A stretch of DNA of 64,000 nt, taken from Candidatus Trichofilum aggregatum. GTDB lineage: Bacteria > Chloroflexota > Anaerolineae > Promineifilales > Promineifilaceae. Position 1 is the stretch's first letter, and each line of letters opens with the position of its first letter. The notes beneath the pieces are model-generated. The model was not told the DNA's origin, ran no database searches, and saw only the letters and a program-made list of their open reading frames with translations. The stretch spans positions 1 through 64,000 of the forward strand of contig JADJUV010000043.1 in assembly GCA_016716885.1 (NCBI GenBank), written 5' to 3'. Of the stretch, positions 1-9,933 are shown one piece after another. The position numbers were made by a program, and so were the translations under genes.

Positions 1-55
1 TGGCAGTGCAGGCCACTAGCAACAACAGAGTGAAAAGATACAGGTAGCGTCTCAT
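1..55 (-). CDS. Lipoprotein, N-terminal fragment cut by window edge
   Basis: An ATG at 55 on the minus strand opens a signal peptide: Met-Arg-Arg, a leucine-rich hydrophobic core, then a lipobox of the form LVAC at residues 13-16. Only 18 residues lie inside the window, so the mature protein is unknown. It is downstream of the TolB-like gene on the same strand, 81 bp away, so the two may be co-transcribed. The lipoprotein call rests only on the signal sequence. Confidence 0.6.
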   Translation of the reverse strand, partial: MRRYLYLFTLLLLVACTA

Positions 56-136
56 GGAGTACCCGTAGAAAGGCAAAGAAGGGAGAAGGGAGGCGGAAAT
101 CACTTTATCTCACGCTTCGGTGGTTGTCCGCATGGG

Positions 137-1311
137 CTAGTTTTGGTTGTGGGAGAGCCAGATGGGGTGGCGGCTAATACCAGGTGGGCTGACCTGAACC
201 GGGAATTGACCAGGCGTTAAGAGCCATACGGCATCATTGGCGGTGAAGGCCAGTTGGGAGCCATCTGAAGCCCAGGTAGGATCATAAACCAGGATTGTTG
301 AAAGTCGTGAGAGGCGGGACCGTCCCGCTGGTGATGTCCACCTGGTACAAGTTGCTATGCAGGACGTTGGCTAATTGGTCGGCACGGTGGTCGGTGGGGT
401 TTTCCCGGTGGACATAAGTGATGGATTGTCCATCAGGATGCCATACCGGGGCATAACCATGCCCGGCGTCGGCCGGAGCCAGTAAGACTGAAGGTTGCCC
501 ATTACTATCAGCCCACCACAATTCACCTATGGTGTACGGAATGTTGTTATCGGCCAGCAGGATGTAAGCCAACGCATTGCCATCCGGAGACCAACGGGGA
601 TAAGCGATGATATGACGCGGCTGTTGCTGATGGACAACACGGCTGCCATCGGCCAGGTTCAGCGTTCCCAGTTCACTGCCAAATCCCAGGCCGCGACTGG
701 CAGCATAGGTCACATGCTGTCCATCGGGGGTGAAGGTGGCATTGTAAGTGCCCGGAGGTAAATCCAGTACCGTCTGGTACAGCGTGGCGGATTCAATCAG
801 GTAAATCTCGTTTTCCAGGCGGTTTTGTAAAAGAAACCAACCCCCATCTGGCGACCAATCCAGGACATAACCATGAGCAAAGGTAGCTGACTCGCTGTTA
901 GCTGTATCGGTTCGCAGCAGCCGGGCAAACACATCGGCATGGCAGTTGTATTGCAAGAGCAGGTATTGGCTGTTCGGAGAGATGATGGCTTTATAGGTGC
1001 TACAGGCCGTCGAATCAGGTTGGCTGAATAGCGTGAAAGGCTGGTTGGCGTCGAGGTCGTTTTGGGTCAATGGGTAAACCAGAGTTTTGACAGCCCGAGT
1101 TGTGAGGTCAAGGATTGGTTCACCTGACAGGGTTTGAGGGTAGGTGATGAAGGCTAAGTGAGAGGGGGGCTGGGCAGTGAGCGGCCGGACCAGGTTCTGT
1201 TCTAGGCGCAATCGCCTGGCTGCTGGTAGAGGCTGGCAAATTATTGAAAATCACAGCGACCGTACAGAAAGCCATAAGCACGTTTAGCCAAAAGAAATAA
1301 CGGGTTTTCAT
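137..1311 (-). pseudogene. TolB/WD40-like beta-propeller lipoprotein, two frameshifts
   Basis: The main frame (282-1211) carries repeated propeller signatures of the TolB/PD40 type: WSPDGGWF, FTPDGQHVTY, WSPDGNALAY and WHPDGQSITY. The frame has no good start, but an ATG at 1311 in another frame encodes a signal peptide (MKTRYFF... with a hydrophobic core), and the propeller frame is open from about 1245. At the C-terminus the frame stops at 282, yet a third frame continues with another repeat (DPTWASDGSQLAF) to a TAG at 137-139. The intact protein would therefore be about 390 residues, exported, with two +1 frameshifts near 1245 and 290. Such propellers usually mediate protein or ligand contacts; no enzymatic role can be assigned. 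Sequencing error is as likely as gene decay. Confidence 0.65.
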
Positions 1312-1456
1312 AGCAATAACCTTTTTTAGTATTTATCATGTAAAAATTACAAATAAAAGACGCTAAAAAAGCAGGGAACCCTTTAGAGCCTAACATTAAA
1401 ATCAGGGGCTGTAAAGAGTATAAAGGATGATTTTATTGAATGGGGGAGTACACGTA

Positions 1457-2332
1457 TTAGCCCTGAGAATTAACCGCCCCGACGCCACTCAGAATAAGTA
1501 AGCCACCGGCTATCAACTGCCAATCAACTCGTTCGGCCAGGAAAATGGCGCCAATGGTCACCGCCACCAGCGGGATGACATAGGTGACAAGCGCGGAGCG
1601 GGTAGGCCCCCAGTGACCCAGAACATAATAAAAGAGGATGTAAGCCAGGGCGGAGCCTAACAGTCCCAACCAGACCACGGCTCCTAACGCCGACCAGGTC
1701 AGTTGGGGTACACCAAAACCATCAAAAACAAAGGCGATGATCCAGGCTAATAGGCACGCGGCCGCGACCTGACCAGTGGCCGTCACAATGGGATTCAGGT
1801 GGTGCAAATGATGCCGGGCATAGGCCGTAGACACGGCATAACACAAACCAGAGAGGGCTACAGCCAGCGGCGCGGCCGCGGTTCCCCCACCCACCTGTAA
1901 CTCACGCGCAAACAACAACAAAACCCCCGTAAACCCCAACACCAGACCAATAATCTTGCCCGTTGTCACCGTTTCTTGCTTCAACCAGACCCCAGCCACC
2001 ACAATGCTAAACAGCGGTACGGTGCTATTCAGCACCGAAGTCATGCCCGAATCCATATGCTGTTCGGCCCAGCTAATCAACACAAAGGGCACAGCGATGC
2101 CTAACGCCCCCACGAGAAACAGATGTCCCCAAACATCCCGTTTGACCGGCAAGGCCAACTTTTGCCAGCGAGTTATCAGAAGTAAAGTGATGGCTCCCAC
2201 CGTCAGACGCAAAGCTACCAGGGTAGCCGGGGATAGAGCCACCAGGGCAATTTTGATAAACAGGAAGGATGTGCCCCAGGCCAGAGACAGGAGCAAGAAG
2301 GCCAGCCAGACGTTACGTTGTGGGTGATTCAT
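1457..2332 (-). CDS. EamA/DMT family permease
   Basis: The 291-residue protein is almost entirely hydrophobic, with about ten membrane segments arranged as two EamA repeats (roughly residues 10-140 and 150-288). The N-terminus has the family-typical LAWGTSFLFIKIAL, and the end of repeat one reads GLVLGFTGVLLLFA. EamA proteins are inner-membrane drug/metabolite exporters, and the substrate cannot be told from sequence. It contains two GCGGCCGC palindromes, both coding Ala-Ala-Ala. It sits alone between the propeller gene and secA. Confidence 0.85.
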   Translation of the reverse strand: MNHPQRNVWLAFLLLSLAWGTSFLFIKIALVALSPATLVALRLTVGAITLLLITRWQKLALPVKRDVWGHLFLVGALGIAVPFVLISWAEQHMDSGMTSVLNSTVPLFSIVVAGVWLKQETVTTGKIIGLVLGFTGVLLLFARELQVGGGTAAAPLAVALSGLCYAVSTAYARHHLHHLNPIVTATGQVAAACLLAWIIAFVFDGFGVPQLTWSALGAVVWLGLLGSALAYILFYYVLGHWGPTRSALVTYVIPLVAVTIGAIFLAERVDWQLIAGGLLILSGVGAVNSQG

Positions 2333-2361
2333 AGAGGGAAGTGGCTCCCACCCCTTTGTGA

Positions 2362-2476
2362 TAGAGTTTATCGGTAATAAGAAATCTCACGCCAAGGACG
2401 CCAAGTCGCCAAGGGAAAACCTTTGCGTTCTTTGCGCCTTAGCGTGACATAATGTTAATTCCGATAATGTCTAATA
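2362..2476. repeat. Short element with 20-bp imperfect inverted ends (copy 1)
   Basis: The stretch begins ATAGAGTTTATCGGTAAT and ends CCGATAATGTCTAATA. The two ends are inverted copies of each other around TTATCGGTAAT. The same pair of ends bounds a different interior at 17205-17309. The interior here is AT-rich and repeats the phrase ACGCCAAG. It may be a MITE-like element or the two ends of a degraded insertion sequence. There is no ORF inside. Confidence 0.5.
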
Positions 2477-2477
2477 A

Positions 2478-5400
2478 CTATCGTTTGGCGCGGGCGGGCG
2501 CGGCCGCGCCCCGGGCCGCCATTTCATCTTTCTTCATGTGGCAATTTTTATATTTCTTGCCACTACCACAGGGGCAAGGATCATTGCGCCCCACTTTGGG
2601 GGTATCACGGCGCATTTCCGCCCCGCGCCCATGTTCCCGCTGCACCACCTGATACCCGGCCTGGCTCATTTTCGTCTGCTGGGCGATGGCGGCCCGCTGT
2701 TGGGCCACAAACGCTTCATGTCGAGGCAACTCACGGAAAAACTGGTTGACAATCGCCTCGTCAATGTTGGAACGCATGTCAGAAAACATTTCGTAAGAGC
2801 GGCGTTTATACTCCACCTTCGGATCTCGCTGCGCGATGGCTTGCAGACCGATTTCGCGGCGCAGGTCGTCCATGGCCGTCAGATAGTCGCGCCACTCCCG
2901 GTCAATCGCCCGAATCATCAGCAGGCGTTGGAAGTTGCGGTACTCCTCTTCACCGATGCGCTCACGCCATTGCTTCTGCCATTTGTGGACATATGTTTGC
3001 AGAGCCGCCACCAGTTGTTCACTGGAAAAAGTCGCCAGACTTTCCACCAACAGGGTTTGTAAGGCTGCATCCATCTGCTGTTTGAACGGTGTCTGATGGT
3101 TTTTAATCGCCTCACGGGACAACCCTTCCACCGTGAAGTCAGCAAACGCCTGGTTAATCTGCGTCACGGCCTGAGTCAACAGTTGTTCTTTACGGTTTTC
3201 ATCCAGATGGGCGGTCAGGAAATCGTTGGCAAACGTTTCGATTTGTTCCACAAACTGCCGCCGCACATTTTCGCGCACCTGGAGATAACCGGAACGGCTG
3301 CCAGCAATGATCAACCCCAGGTTAGGGATAGCCGGCAGAATGGGCAGGAATCGTCCCATAGCTATCAGCAATTGCAGTAAGTTAGTGCCTTCTTTCAGGT
3401 TCTCTTGGGCCAGTCGGGCTAACCGCTCAATCAGCTTGTCACCCGACAACCGCTCCAATTCGGCCCGATCTATCTGCAATACGCCCGGAATAACAGTCAC
3501 GAGCCGCCGAATAATGCCGTTATAGTTAATAGCATCGGTGGCTTCGGTGGTGAAATCCTGCACCGCCTGGATCACCTGTTCCCGAACATAAGCGGGGTAA
3601 TTGTCTAAGTAGTTGGCGGCTAACTCTTCCAGAGCAGTGGCAAAGGCATCATCAAATTTCTCATCCAGATCATCCCCTTCGCCGCCCAGCACCTGCCGCC
3701 GCTCTTCGTAGATGGCCTTGCGCTGTTTGTCCATCACGTCGTCGTACTCGACCACGTTTTTGCGAATATCGAAGTTGTACCCTTCGATGCGCTCTTGCGA
3801 ACTGGCAATAAGCCGATCCAGGGCCGAATGTTCGATGGGCATGTCTTCAGGCAAATCCATGAAGCGGGCCAATGTGCCATTCATCAAACTGCGCAGGCGT
3901 TCCCCCCCAAAACGGCGCATCAGGTCGTCATCTACGGAGAGGAAGAAGCGGCTGGAACCGGGGTCGCCCTGGCGGGCAGCGCGGCCGCGCAACTGATTAT
4001 CAATACGCCGCGCCTCATGCCGTTCGGACCCCACCACATGTAGGCCCCCTAACGCCTTCACCTCATGCCGTTCCCGCTCCGTTTGTGCCCGCACATCCTG
4101 GATGAGTTGGATGTGTTCACGGGTCAGACCAGGCGCCTGGTTTACCACCCGCTCGGCTTCGGTCAGATCATTGGCTAAAAGGGCACGGATGAGGGCCGCC
4201 CGGCCATTGTAATGAACCTCAAACACCTGTTCAGCCAGGAATTGGGCCGTTTTCTGTGGGTCTTCATGCACCAGTTGATATTGGCCGAAAAGGGAACGCA
4301 GGCGCACCGCTTCTTCCACCATAGCCACGTCTTTTTCTTGTTCGGTGAGGAAATTGCGTGCGGCCGCGTACTGGCGAGCCAACACCAACCGGACAACCTG
4401 CCGGGCCTGGCTAAAATCGGCCCCATATTTATTTTGCAACTGGCGGATAATATACCCTTCCAGTTGCACCTCTTCGATTTCCTTGAGGGCGGCATCATAC
4501 TCAGCTTTGGTGGTTTGCAGGGTTTGCACCAGGTCTGCTTGCAAACGAGGTGTTTTTTGGGTGAGCGTGCGCGCGGCCGCGTCCCCTTCCGTCAGCCAGG
4601 TCAAGGCCAACTTCGTCAGCAATGTCCGGTCAAACAGGTGATCTTCCAATGCCTGGGCGGACATCCCTTCCGGGTTTCCACCCAACAAAATGTCCGTTCC
4701 ACGACCGGCCATGTTGGTGGAAATGGTCACCGCTCCTCTGCGCCCGGCCTGGGCCACCACCAACGCTTCGGACTGGTGCATCTTGGCATTGAGCACCGTA
4801 TGGGGCACTTTGGCCCGCTCCAACATGCGGTGAATCATCTCCGAATGCTCCACCGAGGTTGTACCTACTAGCACCGGTCGGCCCTCTTCGTAAACCCGCT
4901 TAATTTCCGCCACAATGGCCTTGTCTTTGGCATCTAACGACCGATACACCTGATCAGGGAAGTCGGTTCGTTTATAAAACGCAGGCGTGCCCGGGTTTTC
5001 CGGCCGAACATAATAAACCCGGGTGGCGTTTTCCAACTTCTCTTTTTGCTCTTTCAGCCCCATCTGCCCCGTTTCCACAATGTACTCAACATTAGTAGGC
5101 AGGGCTGTCACCCCCAGATTATAAATCTTGTCGAACTCTTCGGAATCGGTTACGGCTGTACCGGTCATACCAGCCAGCCGCTCATACATACGGAAATAGT
5201 TCTGCAAGGTGATGGTGGCTACGGTGACCGTTTCGCGCTTGACCTGTACTTTTTCTTTGGCTTCGATGGCTTCATGCAACCCATCAGAATAACGCCGCCC
5301 CGGCATGGGGCGACCGGTGAAGTCGTCAATAATGATGACCTGCCCTGTGCCATCCACCATGTAATCTTTATCCCGGTGGAACAGATATTGGGCTTTGAGG

Positions 5401-6401
5401 GCATTATCGAGGTAGTAGGTTAATTTGTAATGTTTGGGATCGTACAGACTTTCCCCGGCATCCACGTCTACATCAGGAATCCGGTCTTCGATTTTGACAA
5501 TGCCGCGTTCGGTCAGGGAGATGCTGCGGCTTTTTTCGTCAATGTCGTAGTCGCCGTTGGGTTCTTCCCCTTCATCGGCGGTGTTGCGTTTGAGGTTACG
5601 CACATATTCGGCGAAATCATTGTAGAGGCGGCTGGATTGATCGGCCGGGCCGGAGATGATCAACGGGGTGCGCGATTCGTCAATGAGGATGTTGTCTACT
5701 TCGTCAATGACGGCCATGTACAGGTCGCGCTGAACCAGATCACCCTGACTCATAGCCATGTTGTCGCGCAGATAATCAAAGCCAAACTCACTGCTGATGC
5801 CGTAGGTGATATCGGCCTGGTAGGCCTGGGCACGGGTGGCAGGTCGCCAGTGAACGAGCCGCTCATCTTCCAGTTCGGCCCCGGGGTTGACATATTCCGG
5901 GTCAAACAGAGCGGAGTACCCTTGTGGGCCAATACAGCCTACGGTCAGTCCCAGGGTGTGGAAAATTTTACCCATCCAGCCACCGTCGCGGCGGGCCAGG
6001 TAATCGTTGACGGTGACAAGGTGAACACCCTCGCCCGCCAGGGCGTTCAGGTAAAGAGGCAGGGTTGCCACCAGGGTTTTACCCTCACCTGTACGCATTT
6101 CCACCACCTGTCCTTGATGGAGCAGGATACCACCCATGATTTGCACGTCGTAGTGGCGCAAACCAGTGGAACGGCGGGAGGCTTCGCGTACCAGGGCGTA
6201 GGCATCAGGCAGAAGGTCATCAAGGGTTTCGCCATTGGTCAACCGCTCTTTGAGGACAAAGGTCTGGTTTTTCAGCTCATCGGCAGACAGTTTTTCTAGT
6301 TCGGCTTCGTGACTGGCAACCTGGTTGACCTGCGGCCGCAATCTTTTCGTTAATCGTGAAGTGGGATCGCCGACAACGGCGCTGACTAATTTTTTGAACA
6401 T
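2478..6401 (-). CDS. secA: Preprotein translocase ATPase SecA, extra-long form
   Basis: SecA drives export of unfolded proteins through SecYEG. Walker A (MRTGEGKT, about 102-109), the DEVD box (233-236), the STNMAGRGTDI motif (about 561-571), the RIDNQLRGRAARQGDPG motif and a C-terminal zinc-binding SEC-C motif (PCPCGSG...NCH) are all present. At 1307 residues it is about 400 longer than the usual 840-950. The largest insert is about 200 residues of charged, helix-forming sequence (about 579-780) inside NBD2, between GGNPE and ALGGLHVVG. A second of about 35 residues lies near 437-475, and the helical scaffold after RRQVLGGE is also enlarged. The start ATG at 6401 gives the normal SecA N-terminus. 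Five GCGGCCGC palindromes fall in the gene. Confidence 0.95.
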   Translation of the reverse strand: MFKKLVSAVVGDPTSRLTKRLRPQVNQVASHEAELEKLSADELKNQTFVLKERLTNGETLDDLLPDAYALVREASRRSTGLRHYDVQIMGGILLHQGQVVEMRTGEGKTLVATLPLYLNALAGEGVHLVTVNDYLARRDGGWMGKIFHTLGLTVGCIGPQGYSALFDPEYVNPGAELEDERLVHWRPATRAQAYQADITYGISSEFGFDYLRDNMAMSQGDLVQRDLYMAVIDEVDNILIDESRTPLIISGPADQSSRLYNDFAEYVRNLKRNTADEGEEPNGDYDIDEKSRSISLTERGIVKIEDRIPDVDVDAGESLYDPKHYKLTYYLDNALKAQYLFHRDKDYMVDGTGQVIIIDDFTGRPMPGRRYSDGLHEAIEAKEKVQVKRETVTVATITLQNYFRMYERLAGMTGTAVTDSEEFDKIYNLGVTALPTNVEYIVETGQMGLKEQKEKLENATRVYYVRPENPGTPAFYKRTDFPDQVYRSLDAKDKAIVAEIKRVYEEGRPVLVGTTSVEHSEMIHRMLERAKVPHTVLNAKMHQSEALVVAQAGRRGAVTISTNMAGRGTDILLGGNPEGMSAQALEDHLFDRTLLTKLALTWLTEGDAAARTLTQKTPRLQADLVQTLQTTKAEYDAALKEIEEVQLEGYIIRQLQNKYGADFSQARQVVRLVLARQYAAARNFLTEQEKDVAMVEEAVRLRSLFGQYQLVHEDPQKTAQFLAEQVFEVHYNGRAALIRALLANDLTEAERVVNQAPGLTREHIQLIQDVRAQTERERHEVKALGGLHVVGSERHEARRIDNQLRGRAARQGDPGSSRFFLSVDDDLMRRFGGERLRSLMNGTLARFMDLPEDMPIEHSALDRLIASSQERIEGYNFDIRKNVVEYDDVMDKQRKAIYEERRQVLGGEGDDLDEKFDDAFATALEELAANYLDNYPAYVREQVIQAVQDFTTEATDAINYNGIIRRLVTVIPGVLQIDRAELERLSGDKLIERLARLAQENLKEGTNLLQLLIAMGRFLPILPAIPNLGLIIAGSRSGYLQVRENVRRQFVEQIETFANDFLTAHLDENRKEQLLTQAVTQINQAFADFTVEGLSREAIKNHQTPFKQQMDAALQTLLVESLATFSSEQLVAALQTYVHKWQKQWRERIGEEEYRNFQRLLMIRAIDREWRDYLTAMDDLRREIGLQAIAQRDPKVEYKRRSYEMFSDMRSNIDEAIVNQFFRELPRHEAFVAQQRAAIAQQTKMSQAGYQVVQREHGRGAEMRRDTPKVGRNDPCPCGSGKKYKNCHMKKDEMAARGAAAPARAKR

Positions 6402-6490
6402 GGGTGAGATTGTACTCGCTTTGTCTTAGAGAATAGTTAGCAGGGTGAAAGGTTTCAGGTTTCAGGTTGCAAGGTGAAACCTGAAACCCT

Positions 6491-7477
6491 TTATTCGTTA
6501 AACAGTTCGCCCACACTGCGTCCCTCGTGTGAGCGGAGAATCACTTCTCCCAGGAGTCCGGCCACGGTGAGGACGGTAATGTTGGGCAACATTTTCTCTG
6601 GGGGAATAGGCAATGTGTCGGTAGTAACGATTTCTTTGATGGGCAAGCCGCGCAAACGCTCACAGGCCGGGTCGGAGAGAACGGGATGGGCAAAGGCCAC
6701 GTACACTTCACCGGCCCCTTTCTCTTTGACCAGTTGCACGGCTGATTTGATGCTGCCACCGGTGTCTACCAGATCATCCACGATGATCACGTCTTTGCCT
6801 TCTACATTGCCGATGAGGTTGAGGGCCTCGCGGCCGGTTTCATTGCCGGAGCGGCGTTTTTCGACAAAGGCGAGGGGGAGATCGAGCGCGGCCGCGAAGT
6901 TTCTTCCCTTCTTAGCAAAACCCAAATCAGGCGTGACAATCACGGCATTCTGCAACTTCTTGGCCCGAAAATGTTCGGTCAAGATGTGAAAGGTGGTCAA
7001 AGAGTCCCCCGGTATTTTGTAAAATCCCTGAATCTGCTCCGCGTGTAAGTCCAGCGTGATCCAGCGATCCGCCCCGGCGACTTCGATCATATCCGCCAAC
7101 AGACGGGCCGTAATCGGCACACGGGGCTGATCCTTTTTGTCGCTTTGGGCATAGGCCATAAACGGTACCACTACCGTAATCCGCCCCGCCGAGTCACGTT
7201 TGAGGCAATCAATGGCGATCAGCATCTCCATAATATTGCGATGCACCGGGCGGCTATGGCTCTGGATCAGATAAACATCCTGTCCCCGCACACTGCCGTG
7301 CAGTTTGACCATAAGATTTTCATTGGGAAATTCAATGACATCCCATTTTGATAAGGGTCGGTGGACATAATGCGCAATTTTTTGGGCTAAATCCGGACAC
7401 CCCGACCCGGCAAAAATCTTTATGTCCCCGTAACTCTGTAATCCCATCCTCTTTATCTCCCTCTCAATGGCACTCAT
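6491..7477 (-). CDS. prs: Ribose-phosphate pyrophosphokinase (PRPP synthetase)
   Basis: It makes PRPP from ribose 5-phosphate and ATP for nucleotide, histidine and tryptophan synthesis. The 328-residue protein has the PRPP-binding loop DDLVDTGGS (about 240-248), the metal/ATP region LDLHAEQIQGF and the flexible-loop region PFMAYAQSDKKDQPR, a divergent form of the usual PYxxYARQDRK. An N-terminal extension of about 15 residues precedes the DIKIFAGS strand. The downstream gap to secA is about 90 bp and holds a small inverted repeat of GGTTTCAGG/CCTGAAACC, possibly a terminator. Confidence 0.93.
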   Translation of the reverse strand: MSAIEREIKRMGLQSYGDIKIFAGSGCPDLAQKIAHYVHRPLSKWDVIEFPNENLMVKLHGSVRGQDVYLIQSHSRPVHRNIMEMLIAIDCLKRDSAGRITVVVPFMAYAQSDKKDQPRVPITARLLADMIEVAGADRWITLDLHAEQIQGFYKIPGDSLTTFHILTEHFRAKKLQNAVIVTPDLGFAKKGRNFAAALDLPLAFVEKRRSGNETGREALNLIGNVEGKDVIIVDDLVDTGGSIKSAVQLVKEKGAGEVYVAFAHPVLSDPACERLRGLPIKEIVTTDTLPIPPEKMLPNITVLTVAGLLGEVILRSHEGRSVGELFNE

Positions 7478-8076
7478 TGCCAGATCGCCAATCCTTGATT
7501 GTCCATCCTTGTCCAGATGCGTTCAAAAACATCTATGGCAAAGACTGTTAGGGTACTCTGTTCGGGATCAAGGCAAAATATCTGGTTATCGCTTGTGCCG
7601 ATAACACATGGCATGACCCCCCCGGCCCCCAACACAAGGGCAGTTGTAGACTAGGCCTCAGATAATTCCCCATTCTCATCGACTAAACCACTGATAGCCA
7701 GAGGTTCTGGCAATTGTTCTGTCCAATAAACGTGAAAATAGCCAATGATTTAACTGTGTTTTCCAGGCTTACCAACCGAGTGAACCGCGTCACCGATATT
7801 GATGGGGGCATTAGCGCTCCAGATCACCCGCTGGTAAATCAAATGTCCCAATGGCTCAACCATATCAGCACCAAAAACAGTGACTTCCTCCTTTCGTTTC
7901 TACTTCAATGACAACTTTCCAGGTGACAAGGTTGGTTGCCAATTCTCTCTGTGGAATGGGCGGCAAAATCCGGATCATTCTCCCCAAATTCACTTAGAAG
8001 GGGGTGCCGGGGGGGGGCTCGTATCAAATGGTTGTGTGACGCATTCCATCGTTTGATCCTGTTCCCGTTCCGATAG
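7478..8076. other. Intergenic, no gene seen
   Basis: About 600 bp between prs and meaB. Short open frames here lack ribosome sites and family resemblance. A G-run (about 8002-8017) is the only unusual composition. No tRNA, riboswitch or strong hairpin was recognised. It contains no GCGGCCGC. Confidence 0.6.
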
Positions 8077-9105
8077 TTAATGATTCAAATGGATGAAGAG
8101 GCGATTCGCGGCCGCGTACGGGTCCATCTTCCTCTCCGCCACCGCCGCGATCAACTGCTCCCGTTCCACCGGTGAAACCGTGGCCTGAAGTTGACGCAAC
8201 ACCAAGGCCTGGAGCAACTGCTCCACTTCCTGCCGACCCCGCACTTTTTCCCGTTCGTGCCACTCACCACTGGTTCTTAAATATACCAGATGAGCTTCAA
8301 GCGCATCTACCACTTTGTCAATTCCCTGGCTGGCTGTGGCTACCGTTTCGTATACCTTAACTTCCCAATCAGGGCTTGTGTCGTCGGTTGGGGTGTGACC
8401 GTCATCCGCCAGCATCATCTCGCCATGATGACGCACCATTTGCCGGGTACTGCCAAAGTGGAGCATCATCTCCAGGGATTTGACGGTACGCTGACTGTTG
8501 GGGTGATCGGCTTTGTTAACGACTAAAATGTCGGCAATTTCTAAAATACCCGCCTTGATGGATTGAACTTCATCGCCCAGGCCAGGGGCTTCGATGACGA
8601 TGGTGCTGTGAGCCGCGCTGGCGATGTCTACCTCAGCCTGCCCGGCGCCCACGGTTTCGATGAGGATGGTATGGTACGCGGCCGCGTCCAGCACCTTGAT
8701 CACCCCCGCTGTCGAGCGAGCCAGTCCACCCAAACGGCCCCGCGAAGCCATGCTGCGAATAAAAATCCCCTTGTCGCCAGCCAGATCACGCATCCGCACC
8801 CGGTCGCCCAGCAAGGCCCCGCCGGTAAACGGGCTACTGGGATCCACAGCCACAATCGCCACTGTTTTTTCCCGGCGACGTAACTCTTTCGCCAGTTCAT
8901 TAACCAGGCTACTTTTGCCTGTGCCGGGTGCACCAGTCACGCCAATAATATGTGCCCGGCCCGTATGGGGATACAAAGCAGCAATCTCCGCCTGGGCAGA
9001 CGGCTCTTCACGTTCCACCTGGCTAATGAGCCGGGCAATCGCCCGCACGTTGCCCTGGCGCACCTGTTCAGCCAGGGTGGGGGCAGTAGAGGGGAGTGGT
9101 GTCAT
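8077..9105 (-). CDS. meaB: Methylmalonyl-CoA mutase GTPase chaperone MeaB
   Basis: MeaB/ArgK-type G3E GTPases load and protect the adenosylcobalamin cofactor of methylmalonyl-CoA mutase. The 342-residue protein shows Walker A GAPGTGKSS (about 57-65), the switch region VDPSSPFTGGALLGDRVRM, the ETVGAGQAE motif and NKAD for guanine recognition. The neighbouring gene downstream of the start (9155-9562) is the B12-binding domain of a mutase, on the same strand with a 49-bp gap, which supports the role. Two GCGGCCGC sites both encode Ala-Ala-Ala. Confidence 0.93.
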   Translation of the reverse strand: MTPLPSTAPTLAEQVRQGNVRAIARLISQVEREEPSAQAEIAALYPHTGRAHIIGVTGAPGTGKSSLVNELAKELRRREKTVAIVAVDPSSPFTGGALLGDRVRMRDLAGDKGIFIRSMASRGRLGGLARSTAGVIKVLDAAAYHTILIETVGAGQAEVDIASAAHSTIVIEAPGLGDEVQSIKAGILEIADILVVNKADHPNSQRTVKSLEMMLHFGSTRQMVRHHGEMMLADDGHTPTDDTSPDWEVKVYETVATASQGIDKVVDALEAHLVYLRTSGEWHEREKVRGRQEVEQLLQALVLRQLQATVSPVEREQLIAAVAERKMDPYAAANRLFIHLNH

Positions 9106-9154
9106 AGTTAGTTTCGAGTTTTGGGTTTCGAGTTTCGAGTTTTGGATTCCCTGG

Positions 9155-9562
9155 TTAGACTTTCTCCCCCAGGACTTTTTCTCGAATCTTCTCGGCTATG
9201 ACATCCGTAGATGTGCCGGGGCCAAAGATGCCCGCTACCCCTTTGGCTTTCAGGGCGACAATATCATCTTCCGGCACAATGCCGCCCAGGAAAACGGGCA
9301 CATCGTTCAGGTCAGCCTCGGCCATTAATTCCATGATGCGCGGAACCAGGGCATTATGTGCCCCGGAGAGAATGCTGAGGCCGATGGCGTCTACGTCTTC
9401 ATGCAGGGCCGCTTCGACGACCATTTCCGGGGTCTGGCGCAGGCCGGTGTAAATCACTTCCATACCCGCGTCACGTAGGGCGCGGGCAATCACTTTGGCA
9501 CCGCGATCATGCCCATCCAGGCCCGGTTTAGCGATGAGGATGCGGATTTTGCGCTCGTCCAT
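9155..9562 (-). CDS. Methylmalonyl-CoA mutase B12-binding subunit
   Basis: This 135-residue protein is a stand-alone cobalamin-binding domain. It carries the DGHDRG form of the DxHxxG cobalamin-ligating motif near residues 16-21, and a GxxxxDD-type C-terminus (GGIVPEDDI). The start chosen at 9562 has a GGAG ribosome site about 10 bases upstream and removes an unlikely N-terminal extension. The catalytic TIM-barrel subunit is not in the window. It probably acts with MeaB (8077-9105) in propionate or branched-chain metabolism, or in a related acyl-CoA mutase. Confidence 0.88.
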   Translation of the reverse strand: MDERKIRILIAKPGLDGHDRGAKVIARALRDAGMEVIYTGLRQTPEMVVEAALHEDVDAIGLSILSGAHNALVPRIMELMAEADLNDVPVFLGGIVPEDDIVALKAKGVAGIFGPGTSTDVIAEKIREKVLGEKV

Positions 9563-9933
9563 GTTGATACTCCAGAGCGTGGTACGTGTGGCGTGAGGCA
9601 CACCATTTAAGGGGTACGACACATGCGACAGACCACGTATTGTTCGGTTCAATGGTTAAAAAGACCGTTTGATTATACCGATTGACGGGTGGATTTACGA
9701 ACCAGGGAGCAGGGAGTCAGGGCTTTTCCCAAGCGCTCGTAGGCCCACGTTTTATGCGAGGCCTGACCGCTTCCCGGGGAGGGTCGCCCGAAATCCCCCC
9801 CCTGGGGGGGGGGGGGTGAGAGACCTGCATTCAACCTGGGTTGCCCCACCATTCATGATGATATTCGAGGGGATGAGGTGATTGCGTAAAAAGGGTAGTG
9901 CCACGGTTTCAAAAACGGCGGCCCTCTCAAGAC

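Noticed and set aside
4212..6299. Open frames antisense to secA (219 and 289 codons)
   Set aside because: They lie opposite conserved SecA motifs and show no independent domain.
7714..7911. 65-codon ORF between prs and meaB
   Set aside because: No ribosome site, no recognisable family, and no GCGGCCGC.
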